Shown: positions 8,753 through 15,993 of the stretch, one piece after another
How positions within the stretch are numbered: the stretch's first letter is position 1
Layout: each line of letters opens with the position of its first letter
DNA from: Candidatus Aquidulcis sp.
Lineage (GTDB): Bacteria; Chloroflexota; Anaerolineae; UBA4142
Assembly (NCBI GenBank): GCA_020723345.1
Contig: DYJA01000001.1
Location: forward strand, 1 to 55,591
DNA length: 55,591 bases
Direction of reading: 5' to 3'
The notes under the pieces: generated by a model
The model's database searches: none
What the model was told of the DNA's origin: nothing
What the model saw: only the letters and a program-made list of their open reading frames with translations
Position numbers and translations under genes: made by a program

Positions 8753-9271
8753 TTACTTGGGCGCCAACCCAAACGTCAGCGTCGTGATCTTCCACTGACC
8801 GTCAATCTTGCGGAACGTCCACTTGTCGTTATCTTTGACGTTCGTGATCCCGATTTTAGTATCCGCCATCGCGGTCGCGCTGTCGCCGGTGAGCGTCACG
8901 CGAATGTTTGGATGTTCGGCGAACGCGGGATTCGACGGAAAGACAATGTTGACGTAGCGGTCGCGAATCGCCGACCAATTTTTCCAGGTCTTGTCGTCGC
9001 TGGGATTATCCGGCGTCCGATTCGCGTCGGTGACGACGCCGTCGGTCGCCCACATCGCTTGCAAGCGATCAATGTCTTGCTGCACCACCGCTTCGCCTTC
9101 CGCGACGATCAACTGTCGGATCGCTTCCTCGGCGTTCGCGGGCACGGGCGTCGGCGTGCGTTGAATCACAGGTTTGGGCCCGGCGCTCGGCGGCGGCGGC
9201 GCGCCGGTCTGACACGCGACCACCGATAATAACAACACTGCGAACACCAAAACCAAAACGACCTTGCGCAT
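8753..9271 (-). CDS. Lipoprotein with NTF2/SnoaL-like domain
   Basis: This 172-residue secreted lipoprotein has a signal peptide (VLVLVFAVLLLSVVAC) with the lipid-modified Cys in VVACQTG. A Pro-rich linker with TPTPVP follows. From about residue 47 to the end is a cystatin-like fold of the NTF2/SnoaL/DUF4440 type (AEEAIRQLIVAEGEAVVQQD, LQAMWATDGVV, then strands ending KWTFRKIDGQWKITTL). Such domains can be ligand pockets or enzymes, and the sequence does not tell which. A promoter lies at 9312-9339. It faces the Band 7 gene across a shared palindrome. Confidence 0.8.
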   Translation of the reverse strand: MRKVVLVLVFAVLLLSVVACQTGAPPPPSAGPKPVIQRTPTPVPANAEEAIRQLIVAEGEAVVQQDIDRLQAMWATDGVVTDANRTPDNPSDDKTWKNWSAIRDRYVNIVFPSNPAFAEHPNIRVTLTGDSATAMADTKIGITNVKDNDKWTFRKIDGQWKITTLTFGLAPK

Positions 9272-9311
9272 GAATAAACCTCCGAAATCTTCGAGAAATT
9301 TGACGGGCGCA

Positions 9312-9339
9312 ATAATAGCACGATTCGGCGAAAAGTCAA
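9312..9339 (-). promoter_or_regulatory. Promoter for the NTF2-like lipoprotein gene
   Basis: On the minus strand TTGACT (complement of 9334-9339), 16 bases, then TATTAT (complement of 9312-9317). The start codon is about 40 bases downstream. Confidence 0.6.
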
Positions 9340-9350
9340 AAATAGTCCAC

Positions 9351-9425
9351 CAGGCAATCGGTAATTGGGCAATCGGTGATCAGTCGCCCGATTGCCTGAT
9401 CGCCTGATTGACCGATTGACTGTGT
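9351..9425. repeat. 7-8 base unit array overlapping the end of the methyltransferase gene
   Basis: Degenerate units of GCAATCG/GTAATTG type on the left face GATTGCC/TGATCGCC/TGATTGACC units on the right. The right arm encodes the last residues (VNQAIRQSGD) of the upstream minus-strand gene. Confidence 0.75.
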
Positions 9426-11326
9426 GCCCACCTGACGATCTCCGCGCACACATCGTACCGCCCAAACGACGGCATCAGGTACGTTCCCGCGACGAATTCT
9501 TTCGTGTCTAGCAGTAACTCTTGCGCGAGTGTGATCCCTTCTTCGATGCCGCGCTCACCCGCGTCTTTCATCCGTCGGCGCGCGTCGTCGGTCAGCGTGA
9601 TGCCGGGAACTTCGTTGTGCAAAAATTCCGCGTGCTTGCTGCTCATCAGCGGCAGCACGCCGAGCAGAATCGGAATTTCGACCTTGCCGAACTGGTCGCC
9701 GTACTTTTGCAGAAACTCGCGCAGAATCGCGCCGTCGTAAATCGGCTGTGTCATCACGAGATCTGCGCCCGCTTCAATTTTGCGATGAAAGCGCTCGAGC
9801 TCTTTCGGATCGGAATTCGCCCACATCATATCGAGCGCGCACGCGACGAAGAAATCCGCGTTCGCGCCGATGCTCGTCCCCGCCCAATCGCGTCCTTCGT
9901 TCAGGCGTTTCAAAATCTTGATCAAGCCGATCGCGTCGATGTCGTACACCGCGGTCGCGTTCGGATAATCGCCGAGGCGCGGCGGATCGCCGGTGAGCGC
10001 GAGGACGTTGCGAATGCCGAGCGCGTGCGCGCCGATCAGTTGCGCTTGCAGCGCCATCAAGTTCCGGTCGCGCGTCGTGAAATGGATGATCGTCTCCAAA
10101 CCGATTTGCTGCTGCACCATCGCCGCGAGCGAAACGCAATCCATCCGCACTTTGGCAAGCGGCGAATCCGCGATGTTGACGCAATCCACGCCGATCTCTT
10201 TCAACATCGCCGCGCCGCGCAAAATTTTCGCCGGGTTCAAGCCGCGCGGCGGATCGAGTTCGACGCTGGTGATCCATTTCCCGGCGCGCAGTTTCTCGCG
10301 CAAGGAACCCGGCGCGCGCGTCAACTTTTCCATCGGCTCTTCGACCGCGACCGGTTTCGGTTTTTCCGCGACGCCCTTCGACACGCTCAGGGCGCGCGGC
10401 AATTCTGCCGGACGCAGCGCGTCGAGCGCGCGGCGCATCGCGGCGATGTGTTCCGGCGTCGTGCCGCAGCACCCGCCGATGATCGTCGCGCCGAGTTCGT
10501 CCACAAACTTGGGAACGTAGTCCGCAAAGTACTGCGGCGACGAAACGTAAATGTACCGCTCGCCGATGCGTGTGGGAAAACCGGCGTTGGGCATGACGGA
10601 GAGAAGGGGATTGGTAATTAGGGATTGGGGATCGGTCGGCGGCAACATGCGCTTGACCGCGTCAAACGTTCCTGCCGGACCGACGGAGCAATTCGCGCCG
10701 AGTACGTCGACGCGCGCGTCGCGCAGCGCGGCGGCGATTTCTTCCGGCGTGTTGCCCGCCAGCGTGTCTTCGTCTTCGGTGAATGACATTTGCGCGATGA
10801 GCGGCAGATCGCGCGTGACCGCGCGCACAGCGGCAATCGCGATTTTGAGTTCGTTGAGATCGGAAAAAGTTTCGAGGATGAGCGCGTCCGCGCCGCCTTC
10901 GAGCAGCGCTTCGATCTGTGCTTGAAACGCGGCGCGCGCGTCCGCCTCCGCCAGCGCGCCGAGCGGCGCGACGAATTGTCCGAGCGGTCCGACCGAGCCG
11001 AGGACGAACGCGTTTGCCCCGGCGATTTCGCGCGCCTCGCGCGCGAGCTTGACGCCGCGCAGATTGATCTCGCGCGCCTTGTTTTCCAGTCCGTGCCGCG
11101 CGAGTTTGAACCGATTCGCGCCGAACGTATTCGTCTCGATCAACTCCGCGCCCGCGCGCAGATAATCGCGGTGAATTTCCTGCACGAGCGCGGGCTGTGA
11201 CAGATTCAGTTCGTCGAAACAGCGCTCGAACGAAATGCCGCGCGCGTACAACTGCGTCCCCATCGCGCCATCGGCGAGAATGGGACCGCGACGGAGCCGG
11301 TCGAGAAGTGGATTTGTGATTGACAT
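9380..11326 (-). CDS. Bifunctional homocysteine S-methyltransferase / methylenetetrahydrofolate reductase
   Basis: This 648-residue fusion resembles B. subtilis YitJ. The N-terminal domain (about 1-310) transfers a methyl group to homocysteine; it has DGAMGTQLYARG, GANCSVGPAG and the zinc-binding Cys pair in IIGGCCGTTPEH. The C-terminal domain (about 345-630) is a MetF-type TIM barrel reducing methylene-THF (TSVELDPPRGLNP, NVLALTGDPPRLGDYPNA, VMTQPIYD). The pathway is methionine and one-carbon metabolism. Three repeat-derived pieces lie in the reading frame: a heptamer array at 10609-10636 (PQSLITNPLLSV), a CCCTTCGACACGCTCAGGGC palindrome at 10374-10393 in the interdomain linker (RALSVSKG), and an array encoding the C-terminus. 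All preserve the frame, so the enzyme is probably functional. Confidence 0.93.
   Translation of the reverse strand: MSITNPLLDRLRRGPILADGAMGTQLYARGISFERCFDELNLSQPALVQEIHRDYLRAGAELIETNTFGANRFKLARHGLENKAREINLRGVKLAREAREIAGANAFVLGSVGPLGQFVAPLGALAEADARAAFQAQIEALLEGGADALILETFSDLNELKIAIAAVRAVTRDLPLIAQMSFTEDEDTLAGNTPEEIAAALRDARVDVLGANCSVGPAGTFDAVKRMLPPTDPQSLITNPLLSVMPNAGFPTRIGERYIYVSSPQYFADYVPKFVDELGATIIGGCCGTTPEHIAAMRRALDALRPAELPRALSVSKGVAEKPKPVAVEEPMEKLTRAPGSLREKLRAGKWITSVELDPPRGLNPAKILRGAAMLKEIGVDCVNIADSPLAKVRMDCVSLAAMVQQQIGLETIIHFTTRDRNLMALQAQLIGAHALGIRNVLALTGDPPRLGDYPNATAVYDIDAIGLIKILKRLNEGRDWAGTSIGANADFFVACALDMMWANSDPKELERFHRKIEAGADLVMTQPIYDGAILREFLQKYGDQFGKVEIPILLGVLPLMSSKHAEFLHNEVPGITLTDDARRRMKDAGERGIEEGITLAQELLLDTKEFVAGTYLMPSFGRYDVCAEIVRWAHSQSVNQAIRQSGD
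10374..10393. repeat. REP-like palindrome inside coding sequence
   Basis: CCCTTCGACACGCTCAGGGC is a variant of a widespread extragenic palindrome (CCCTTCGACAAGCTCAGGG). Here it lies in the linker between the methyltransferase and reductase domains and is read as part of PRALSVSKG. Confidence 0.7.
10609..10636. repeat. Four-unit heptamer array inside coding sequence
   Basis: GATTGGT, AATTAGG, GATTGGG and GATCGGT in tandem are read on the minus strand as part of DPQSLITNPLLSV in the methyltransferase domain. Four units are 28 bases, so the frame must be restored by flanking bases. Confidence 0.6.
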
Positions 11327-11342
11327 TCATACATCTCCGGAG

Positions 11343-11478
11343 ATGGGATAAGAGGGCTTGAGAAGGCATTAGAAGGCAAAGAAGGCAGAGAAGGCAACCG
11401 GGACGAGTCACCCACGTTGCCTTCTCTGCCCTCTCGTTCTTCTTCGCCTTTTACGCCCTCTGATGCCTTCTTATCCCC
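11343..11478. repeat. Large facing array of AGAAGGCAN-type units
   Basis: The left arm has about five 9-base units built on AGAAGGCA. The right arm has the complementary TGCCTTCT-type units, so the whole can fold into a long imperfect hairpin. It fills the gap between the aminopeptidase stop and the methyltransferase start. A close relative is at 37078-37212. Confidence 0.8.
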
Positions 11479-11482
11479 TCTG

Positions 11483-13000
11483 CTATTTTTTCGCGGCAAG
11501 CGCGAGCGCGAGATTGACGAACGTCCGCGTCGGCGTGCCGTTGCCGAATTTGTTCTGATAACCGCTCGTCGCCTTGGGATTGTCGGAACTGCCGGCGATG
11601 TCGAGATGCGCCCACGGCGTCTCGCCGACGAAATTCTTGAGGAACATTGCGCCGATAATCGAACCCCCCGGACGCCCGCCGGAATTCTTAATGTCCGCCC
11701 AATCGCTCTTGATATTCTCCGCGTATTCCGGATCCATCGGCATGGGCCAATTCTTTTCGCCGGTCTCTTCGCCGAGCCGGAACAGCAGGTTCGTCAACTC
11801 TTTGTCGGGCGAAAAAAGTCCGGTGCGAAGATGTCCCAACGCGATCGTCATCGCGCCGGTCAACGTCGCCGCGTCGACGACGGGCGAAAGTTTCAGCGTC
11901 TTGGTCGCGTAGACGAGCGCGTCGGCGAGAATCAAACGCCCTTCCGCGTCGGTGCTGATGATTTCAATCGTCTTGCCGTTCATCGCTTTCAAAATGTCGC
12001 CGGGTTTGTACGCTTTGCCGCTCGGCAGATTTTCGGTCGCCGGGACGATGCCGGTGACATTGAGCGTGGGTTTGAGATGTCCGATGGCTTGCATCGCCGC
12101 GATGACTGCCGCGCCGCCCGCCATATCGCCTTTCATATCTTGCATATCCGCCGCGGGCTTGAGCGAAATGCCGCCGGAATCGAACGTGATCGCTTTGCCG
12201 ATCAAGCCCACGCCCGGCGCGCTCTTTTTGCCGCCGCCGAGATAGCGCAAGACGATGATGCACGGCGGCTCGTCCGATCCTTGCGCGACGCCGAGGAACG
12301 CGCCCATGCCGAGTTTCTTGGCTCGATCGCGGTCGAGCACTTCGAATTCCAGCCCGGCTTCTTTGGCGACGCGCTTGGCAACGTCGGCGAGGCGCGTCGG
12401 CGTCATCGCGTTGCCGGGTTCGTTCGTCAGATCGCGCGCGAGGTTCGTCGCGTTCGCGAGGATTTCGCCGCGTTCCGCTCCGGCTTTCATCACTTTCAAT
12501 TTCGTCGCGTCGCGTTCGAGCATCACCACTTGCTCAATTTGTTTCACGTCGTTATTGTCGGTAAAGTACTTGCGAAACTGCCACAATCCGAGAATGATCC
12601 CTTCGGCATTTGCCTGCGCCGCACTTTCGGGATCGAGATTCCCCAAGCCGCCCGCGCCGTGGACAACCGTCGCGACTTTTTTCGCTCCGGCATTGCGAAG
12701 CGCCTTGACGCCGTTCGCCGCCGCCTGGCGCGCCCGATCGAGCGTAAATTCGCCTTGCTTACCCAAACCGACTACGCAGACGCGGTCGGCGGGTAATCGG
12801 TCAAACGTATGGACAACCGTCGCGCTGCCGAGTTTGCCGTTAATCTCGCCTTTCTTGATCATTTGGGTTAACACGCCGCGCAGTTTCTTGTCGACCGCGC
12901 CCGCCCCGCCGTCGGGTGACATTGCGCCTTCAAACAAGTTGACGACAATCCCATCGCCTTTCCAAGTCGTAATGTCGCCGGTCTGAACCTTGAGCTCCAT
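11483..13000 (-). CDS. pepA: Leucyl aminopeptidase, M17 family
   Basis: This 505-residue cytosolic dimetal aminopeptidase releases N-terminal residues from peptides. The macro-like N-terminal domain covers about 1-170. The catalytic domain carries GLIGKAITFDSGGISLKPAADMQ followed by MKGDMAGGAAVI, with the metal-binding and catalytic Lys and Asp residues. It also carries the family signature in the form ISTDAEGRLILADAL, with the metal-binding Asp and Glu. The usual signature is NTDAEGR, so Ser replaces the first Asn, which is probably tolerated. The ATG at 13000 has GGAGGAG upstream. A good promoter is at 13050-13078. Confidence 0.95.
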   Translation of the reverse strand: MELKVQTGDITTWKGDGIVVNLFEGAMSPDGGAGAVDKKLRGVLTQMIKKGEINGKLGSATVVHTFDRLPADRVCVVGLGKQGEFTLDRARQAAANGVKALRNAGAKKVATVVHGAGGLGNLDPESAAQANAEGIILGLWQFRKYFTDNNDVKQIEQVVMLERDATKLKVMKAGAERGEILANATNLARDLTNEPGNAMTPTRLADVAKRVAKEAGLEFEVLDRDRAKKLGMGAFLGVAQGSDEPPCIIVLRYLGGGKKSAPGVGLIGKAITFDSGGISLKPAADMQDMKGDMAGGAAVIAAMQAIGHLKPTLNVTGIVPATENLPSGKAYKPGDILKAMNGKTIEIISTDAEGRLILADALVYATKTLKLSPVVDAATLTGAMTIALGHLRTGLFSPDKELTNLLFRLGEETGEKNWPMPMDPEYAENIKSDWADIKNSGGRPGGSIIGAMFLKNFVGETPWAHLDIAGSSDNPKATSGYQNKFGNGTPTRTFVNLALALAAKK

Positions 13001-13049
13001 TGTCTCCTCCAGTCTCGTAGAACAAATGATTCATTGTAGAACATCTGGG

Positions 13050-13078
13050 ATTGTAACACAGTCACGCGGGAGCGTCAA
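13050..13078 (-). promoter_or_regulatory. Promoter for the leucyl aminopeptidase gene
   Basis: On the minus strand TTGACG (complement of 13073-13078), a 17-base spacer and TACAAT (complement of 13050-13055). It fires away from the MATE promoter, with a heptamer hairpin between the two. Confidence 0.7.
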
Positions 13079-13080
13079 AC

Positions 13081-13158
13081 GAAGGATGAAGGCAGAAGGA
13101 TGAAGGATGAAAAGCGCCTTGCCTTTCTTCATCCTTCATCCCTCATCCTTCTGCCTTT
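13081..13158. repeat. Facing GAAGGAT heptamer arrays between divergent promoters
   Basis: The left arm is GAAGGAT, GAAGGCA, GAAGGAT, GAAGGAT from 13081. The right arm is ATCCTTC, ATCCCTC, ATCCTTC, TGCCTTT at 13131-13158. The arms are near-complementary and separated by about 20 bases. A one-arm relative with the same unit is at 14611-14640. Confidence 0.85.
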
Positions 13159-13160
13159 TT

Positions 13161-13189
13161 TTGACACTATCCTGCTCCAGCGCGATAAT
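13161..13189 (+). promoter_or_regulatory. Near-consensus promoter for the MATE gene
   Basis: TTGACA at 13161-13166, 17 bases, GATAAT at 13184-13189. Transcription would start near 13196, which rules out the in-frame start codons at 13107 and 13188 for the gene. Confidence 0.8.
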
Positions 13190-13217
13190 GAATCCCTACC
13201 TTTGTGGAGAAAATACA

Positions 13218-14609
13218 GTGACGATTAGTGACGTACTCGAACGCCTGAATACGATGCGACGACCGCGCGCGCAAACCGCGCCGCTCAGTTTGAATCGACA
13301 ATTGTTGCGCCTAGCGGGACCCTCGCTCGTCGAAAACCTGTTGCAGACGATGCTGCTGGTTTGCGATATGATCTTCGTCGGGCAACTCGGCAAGGACGCG
13401 ATTGCCGGAATTGGCTTGGGTGGGCAATTGACGTTCTTCTTGCAAGTCGCGTTTATGGGACTCGCGGTCGGCAACACCGCGCTGGTCGCGCGCGCGATTG
13501 GCGCAGGCGACAAGCGCGAAGCCGAACGGATCGCCAAGCAATCGTTGACGCTCGCGGTGGTGCTAGCAGTAACGATCGGCGTTTTCACCTGGTTCGTCGC
13601 GGAGGATATCGTGCGCGTGATGGGCGCGACGGAAGAGGTCAACGCGATTGCGAGCGGCTTTCTCCGCATCGTTTCCTTGTTCGCGTTCGTGATGGGCGTG
13701 ATGTTCATCGGCGGCGGGACGCTGCGCGGCGCGGGCGATACGTTCACGCCGATGCTGATCACCGGCTTTATCAACATTATCAATATCATCGTCGCCTACA
13801 CGTTTATCTTTGGCAATTTCGGTTTCCCGCGTGTGGGTCCCCTCGGTTCGGCGGTGGCGATGACGGTCTCGCGGACAGTCGGGGCGGCGCTGATTTTGTA
13901 TGTGCTGTTCAAGCGCACGAAAATTTTGCCGCTTGCGTGGCGCGGCGGCTGGGGTTTTCATCGCGATGTGATCGCGCGCATTCTCAACATCGGTCTGCCC
14001 GGCGCGCTGGAACAAGTCGTCTTTCAAGCCGGGTTCCTCGTGTTCGCGGCGCTGGCGGTTTCGCTGGGCACGGCGAATTACGCGGCGCAACAAGTCGCGT
14101 TCACCGTCAACAATTTTTCGATTATGCCCGCGTTCGCGTTCGGCGTCGCCGCGACGACGCTGGTAGGGCAGAATCTCGGCGCGAAAGACCCCGAGCGCGC
14201 GGAGCGGAGCGCGCACGCGGCGTTGAAAGACGGAACGCTCTGGATGGTGGTGATGGGCGTCGCGTTCGTCATCTGGCGCGAACCGCTGGTGCAATTGTTT
14301 ACAAGCGATCCCGACGTGTGGCAGCCCGCGCAAATGTGCTTGATGTTTATCGCGATCAGTCAACCTTTGCTGGCGGTGAGCATGGTGCTTTCCAGCGCGC
14401 TGCGCGGCGCAGGCGACACGCGCGCGACGCTCGTGGTGACCTTTTGCGGCATCTGGATTATGCGCGTCGCGTTTGGATATTTGCTCGGCATCGTTCTGGG
14501 TTTGGGATTGTTCGGAATGTGGATCGCCTGGACGAGCGATTGGGTGGTACGCGCGGCGCTGATCACACTGCGGTTCCGGACAGGACGGTGGAAGACGCTG
14601 CGCGTGTAA
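13218..14609 (+). CDS. MATE family multidrug/cation efflux protein
   Basis: This is a 463-residue inner-membrane antiporter with twelve predicted helices in two homologous halves. Family features include RLAGPSLVENLLQTMLLVCDMIFVG near the start and GGTLRGAGDT mid-protein. The second half repeats the pattern in LSSALRGAGDTRATLV. It probably exports organic cations or drugs by Na+ or H+ exchange; the substrate cannot be read. The GTG at 13218 is chosen because GGAG lies eight bases before it and the promoter maps the transcript start to about 13196. The longer frame from 13107 would translate a heptamer array and the promoter itself. Confidence 0.9.
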   Translation: MTISDVLERLNTMRRPRAQTAPLSLNRQLLRLAGPSLVENLLQTMLLVCDMIFVGQLGKDAIAGIGLGGQLTFFLQVAFMGLAVGNTALVARAIGAGDKREAERIAKQSLTLAVVLAVTIGVFTWFVAEDIVRVMGATEEVNAIASGFLRIVSLFAFVMGVMFIGGGTLRGAGDTFTPMLITGFINIINIIVAYTFIFGNFGFPRVGPLGSAVAMTVSRTVGAALILYVLFKRTKILPLAWRGGWGFHRDVIARILNIGLPGALEQVVFQAGFLVFAALAVSLGTANYAAQQVAFTVNNFSIMPAFAFGVAATTLVGQNLGAKDPERAERSAHAALKDGTLWMVVMGVAFVIWREPLVQLFTSDPDVWQPAQMCLMFIAISQPLLAVSMVLSSALRGAGDTRATLVVTFCGIWIMRVAFGYLLGIVLGLGLFGMWIAWTSDWVVRAALITLRFRTGRWKTLRV

Positions 14610-14610
14610 A

Positions 14611-14640
14611 GGCAGAAGGCAGAAGGATGAAGGATGAATT
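14611..14640. repeat. GAAGGAT heptamer array, one arm
   Basis: Units GAAGGCA, GAAGGAT, GAAGGAT and GAATTTC follow directly after the MATE stop codon. The unit is the same as at 13081-13158, the other end of the same gene, so the MATE gene is bracketed by related arrays. Confidence 0.75.
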
Positions 14641-14677
14641 TCATACCGCATACTTCTGACTTTATCCTTTGATTACG

Positions 14678-15202
14678 ATGAAAATAGCGATTGGCTCTAC
14701 CAATCCCGTCAAGATTCGCGCGGTTAAACGCGTTGTGCGAAAAATTTTTCCGAACGCGGAATTCGTCGCGCGCGAGGCGCCGTCCGGCGTGCCGGGACAG
14801 CCGCGCGGCGACAAGCAGACGCGGCGCGGCGCGGTCAATCGCGCGCGCGCGGTGCGAAAAGCGGCGCGCGCGGATTGGGGCGTTGGACTGGAAGCCGGGA
14901 TCATCGAGAACGAGTTTGGGATGATGACGTGCGCGTGGTGCGCGATTGTGGACCGGCGCGGGCGCGTCGGCATCGGCGGCTCGACGAACATGCTGCTGCC
15001 GGATCAAGTCGCGGCGCGGATCAAAGCCGGCGCGGAGTTGGGCGAGGCGATGGACACGTTCGCGAACATTCGCGACGTCAAGTACAAAATGGGCGCGATT
15101 GGCGTGCTGACGCGCGGGCTGTCGAATCGTCAGCGCGCGTACGAGTACGTGTTGACGCTGGCGATGGCGCGGTTTTTGTGGGAGGGGAAGTACGGGGGAT
15201 AA
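14678..15202 (+). CDS. yjjX: Inosine/xanthosine triphosphatase (YjjX/DUF84 family)
   Basis: This 174-residue enzyme hydrolyses non-canonical purine triphosphates (ITP, XTP) and so cleans the nucleotide pool. The family start MKIAIGSTNPVKIRAV binds the nucleotide. GVPGQPRGDKQTRRGAVNRA, VGLEAGI and GAIGVLTRGLSNRQRAYEYVL are the conserved blocks. The ATG at 14678 is preferred over a TTG three codons earlier because it begins the conserved motif. A terminator palindrome follows at 15211-15240. A diverged, frameshifted copy of its 3' end lies 630 bases downstream (15829-15949). Confidence 0.9.
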   Translation: MKIAIGSTNPVKIRAVKRVVRKIFPNAEFVAREAPSGVPGQPRGDKQTRRGAVNRARAVRKAARADWGVGLEAGIIENEFGMMTCAWCAIVDRRGRVGIGGSTNMLLPDQVAARIKAGAELGEAMDTFANIRDVKYKMGAIGVLTRGLSNRQRAYEYVLTLAMARFLWEGKYGG

Positions 15203-15210
15203 CACACAAC

Positions 15211-15240
15211 AAGAGACGACTTGCGCGCAAGTCGTCTCTT
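15211..15240. terminator. Perfect palindrome terminator after yjjX
   Basis: AAGAGACGACTTGCG is followed directly by its exact complement. It lies between yjjX and the facing small membrane protein gene and can serve both. Confidence 0.8.
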
Positions 15241-15292
15241 TAGTTGCAGCACGCTCTCGGTTAGAATGTCAATACTCGAGCGGCTGCACCGG

Positions 15293-15613
15293 TTATCGCA
15301 TGCCACCGCCTAAGAGCAAGGGAACGACGCTCGTAAGACAGGCAAGCACGATACAGACAACGAGCAGAATTGCGCCGGCGATCACCCATTTGCGCTGGGC
15401 GGCTTTGAACTGTTCGACGCTTTGCCAATCCTTGCCGAGCCAAGCCCATTCATTGCCCTTGATCAAGCCAATGATACTGCCGATTCCTGGGAGGAAGAAC
15501 ATCAGCGCGAGCGGACCACAACCCACGCCATTGAATGCGCCCCAAATCCAGGACATTAAGAAGGCGCCCCAATTCAGACCTTGCGCCTCGGGTGGAAAAG
15601 TTTTGGTTGACAT
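15293..15613 (-). CDS. Small two-helix membrane protein
   Basis: This is a 106-residue protein. LNWGAFLMSWIWGAFNGVGCGPLALMFF begins a first hydrophobic segment of two short passes. The conserved-looking IKGNEWAWLGKDWQSVEQFKAAQRKW forms a cytoplasmic loop, and a strong C-terminal helix follows (VIAGAILLVVCIVLACL). The GNEWAW/SVEQFK pattern occurs, from memory, in small uncharacterised membrane proteins of Firmicutes and Chloroflexota. AAGGAG lies 11 bases before the ATG, and a promoter is at 15768-15797. It lies between yjjX and a degenerate copy of the yjjX 3' end, so it may have arrived as cargo. Confidence 0.8.
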   Translation of the reverse strand: MSTKTFPPEAQGLNWGAFLMSWIWGAFNGVGCGPLALMFFLPGIGSIIGLIKGNEWAWLGKDWQSVEQFKAAQRKWVIAGAILLVVCIVLACLTSVVPLLLGGGMR

Positions 15614-15767
15614 TGCCAGATTTTCTCCTTCAAAAACTGAATGATGATTATCGTTCGCAGTTCATGAATTCGGGATCAGTTGCTTGGTCTTACGCCACAT
15701 CACCTCCCCACCATAAATCCATCGCGCTTGAATTTGTCATCGCCGAGTATCTTCCAAAGACGCGGCA

Positions 15768-15797
15768 ATTATAGAGCGAAGGGGCAACCGGCGTCAA
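15768..15797 (-). promoter_or_regulatory. Promoter for the small membrane protein gene
   Basis: On the minus strand TTGACG (complement of 15792-15797), 18 bases, TATAAT (complement of 15768-15773). This gives a 5' leader of roughly 148 bases in which I see no known riboswitch. Confidence 0.7.
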
Positions 15798-15828
15798 GGG
15801 GGGATCGCCATTCGCTTCCAACTTTGTT

Positions 15829-15949
15829 GAATGGACGCGATCGGCGTACTGACGCGCGGACTGTCAAACTGTCAACGCGCGCGATTACATTTTGACGCTG
15901 GCGGTGGCGCGGTTTTTGTGGGAGGGGACGTATCGCCGCGTAATCAAAT
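15829..15949 (+). pseudogene. Diverged duplicate of the yjjX 3' end
   Basis: The first half reads MDAIGVLTRGLSNCQRAR, which matches MGAIGVLTRGLSNRQRAY of YjjX. After a four-base deletion the match continues in another frame as DYILTLAVARFLWEG, corresponding to EYVLTLAMARFLWEG, and reaches TAA at 15947-15949. Nucleotide identity is roughly 80-85% by eye, so this is not a recent tandem copy. No 5' part of the gene is present. Confidence 0.85.
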
Positions 15950-15952
15950 AAC

Positions 15953-15990
15953 AGAACTCCGTTTTCCCAAAGGTGAGAAAACGGAGTTCT
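15953..15990. terminator. Hairpin terminator between the yjjX remnant and the methyltransferase gene
   Basis: AGAACTCCGTTTTC and GAAAACGGAGTTCT are perfect 14-base arms around a ten-base loop. It sits at the 3' end of the minus-strand methyltransferase gene, with CTTTT beyond the plus side. Confidence 0.75.
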
Positions 15991-15993
15991 CTT

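Noticed and set aside
11483-13000. Loss of function in leucyl aminopeptidase because NTDAEGR reads STDAEGR
   Set aside because: The metal-binding Asp and Glu and the catalytic Arg are intact. One substitution at the edge of the motif is weak evidence.
13107-13217. N-terminal extension of the MATE protein (FILHPSSFCL)
   Set aside because: It translates a heptamer array and the promoter hexamers. Promoter position and GGAG support the GTG at 13218.
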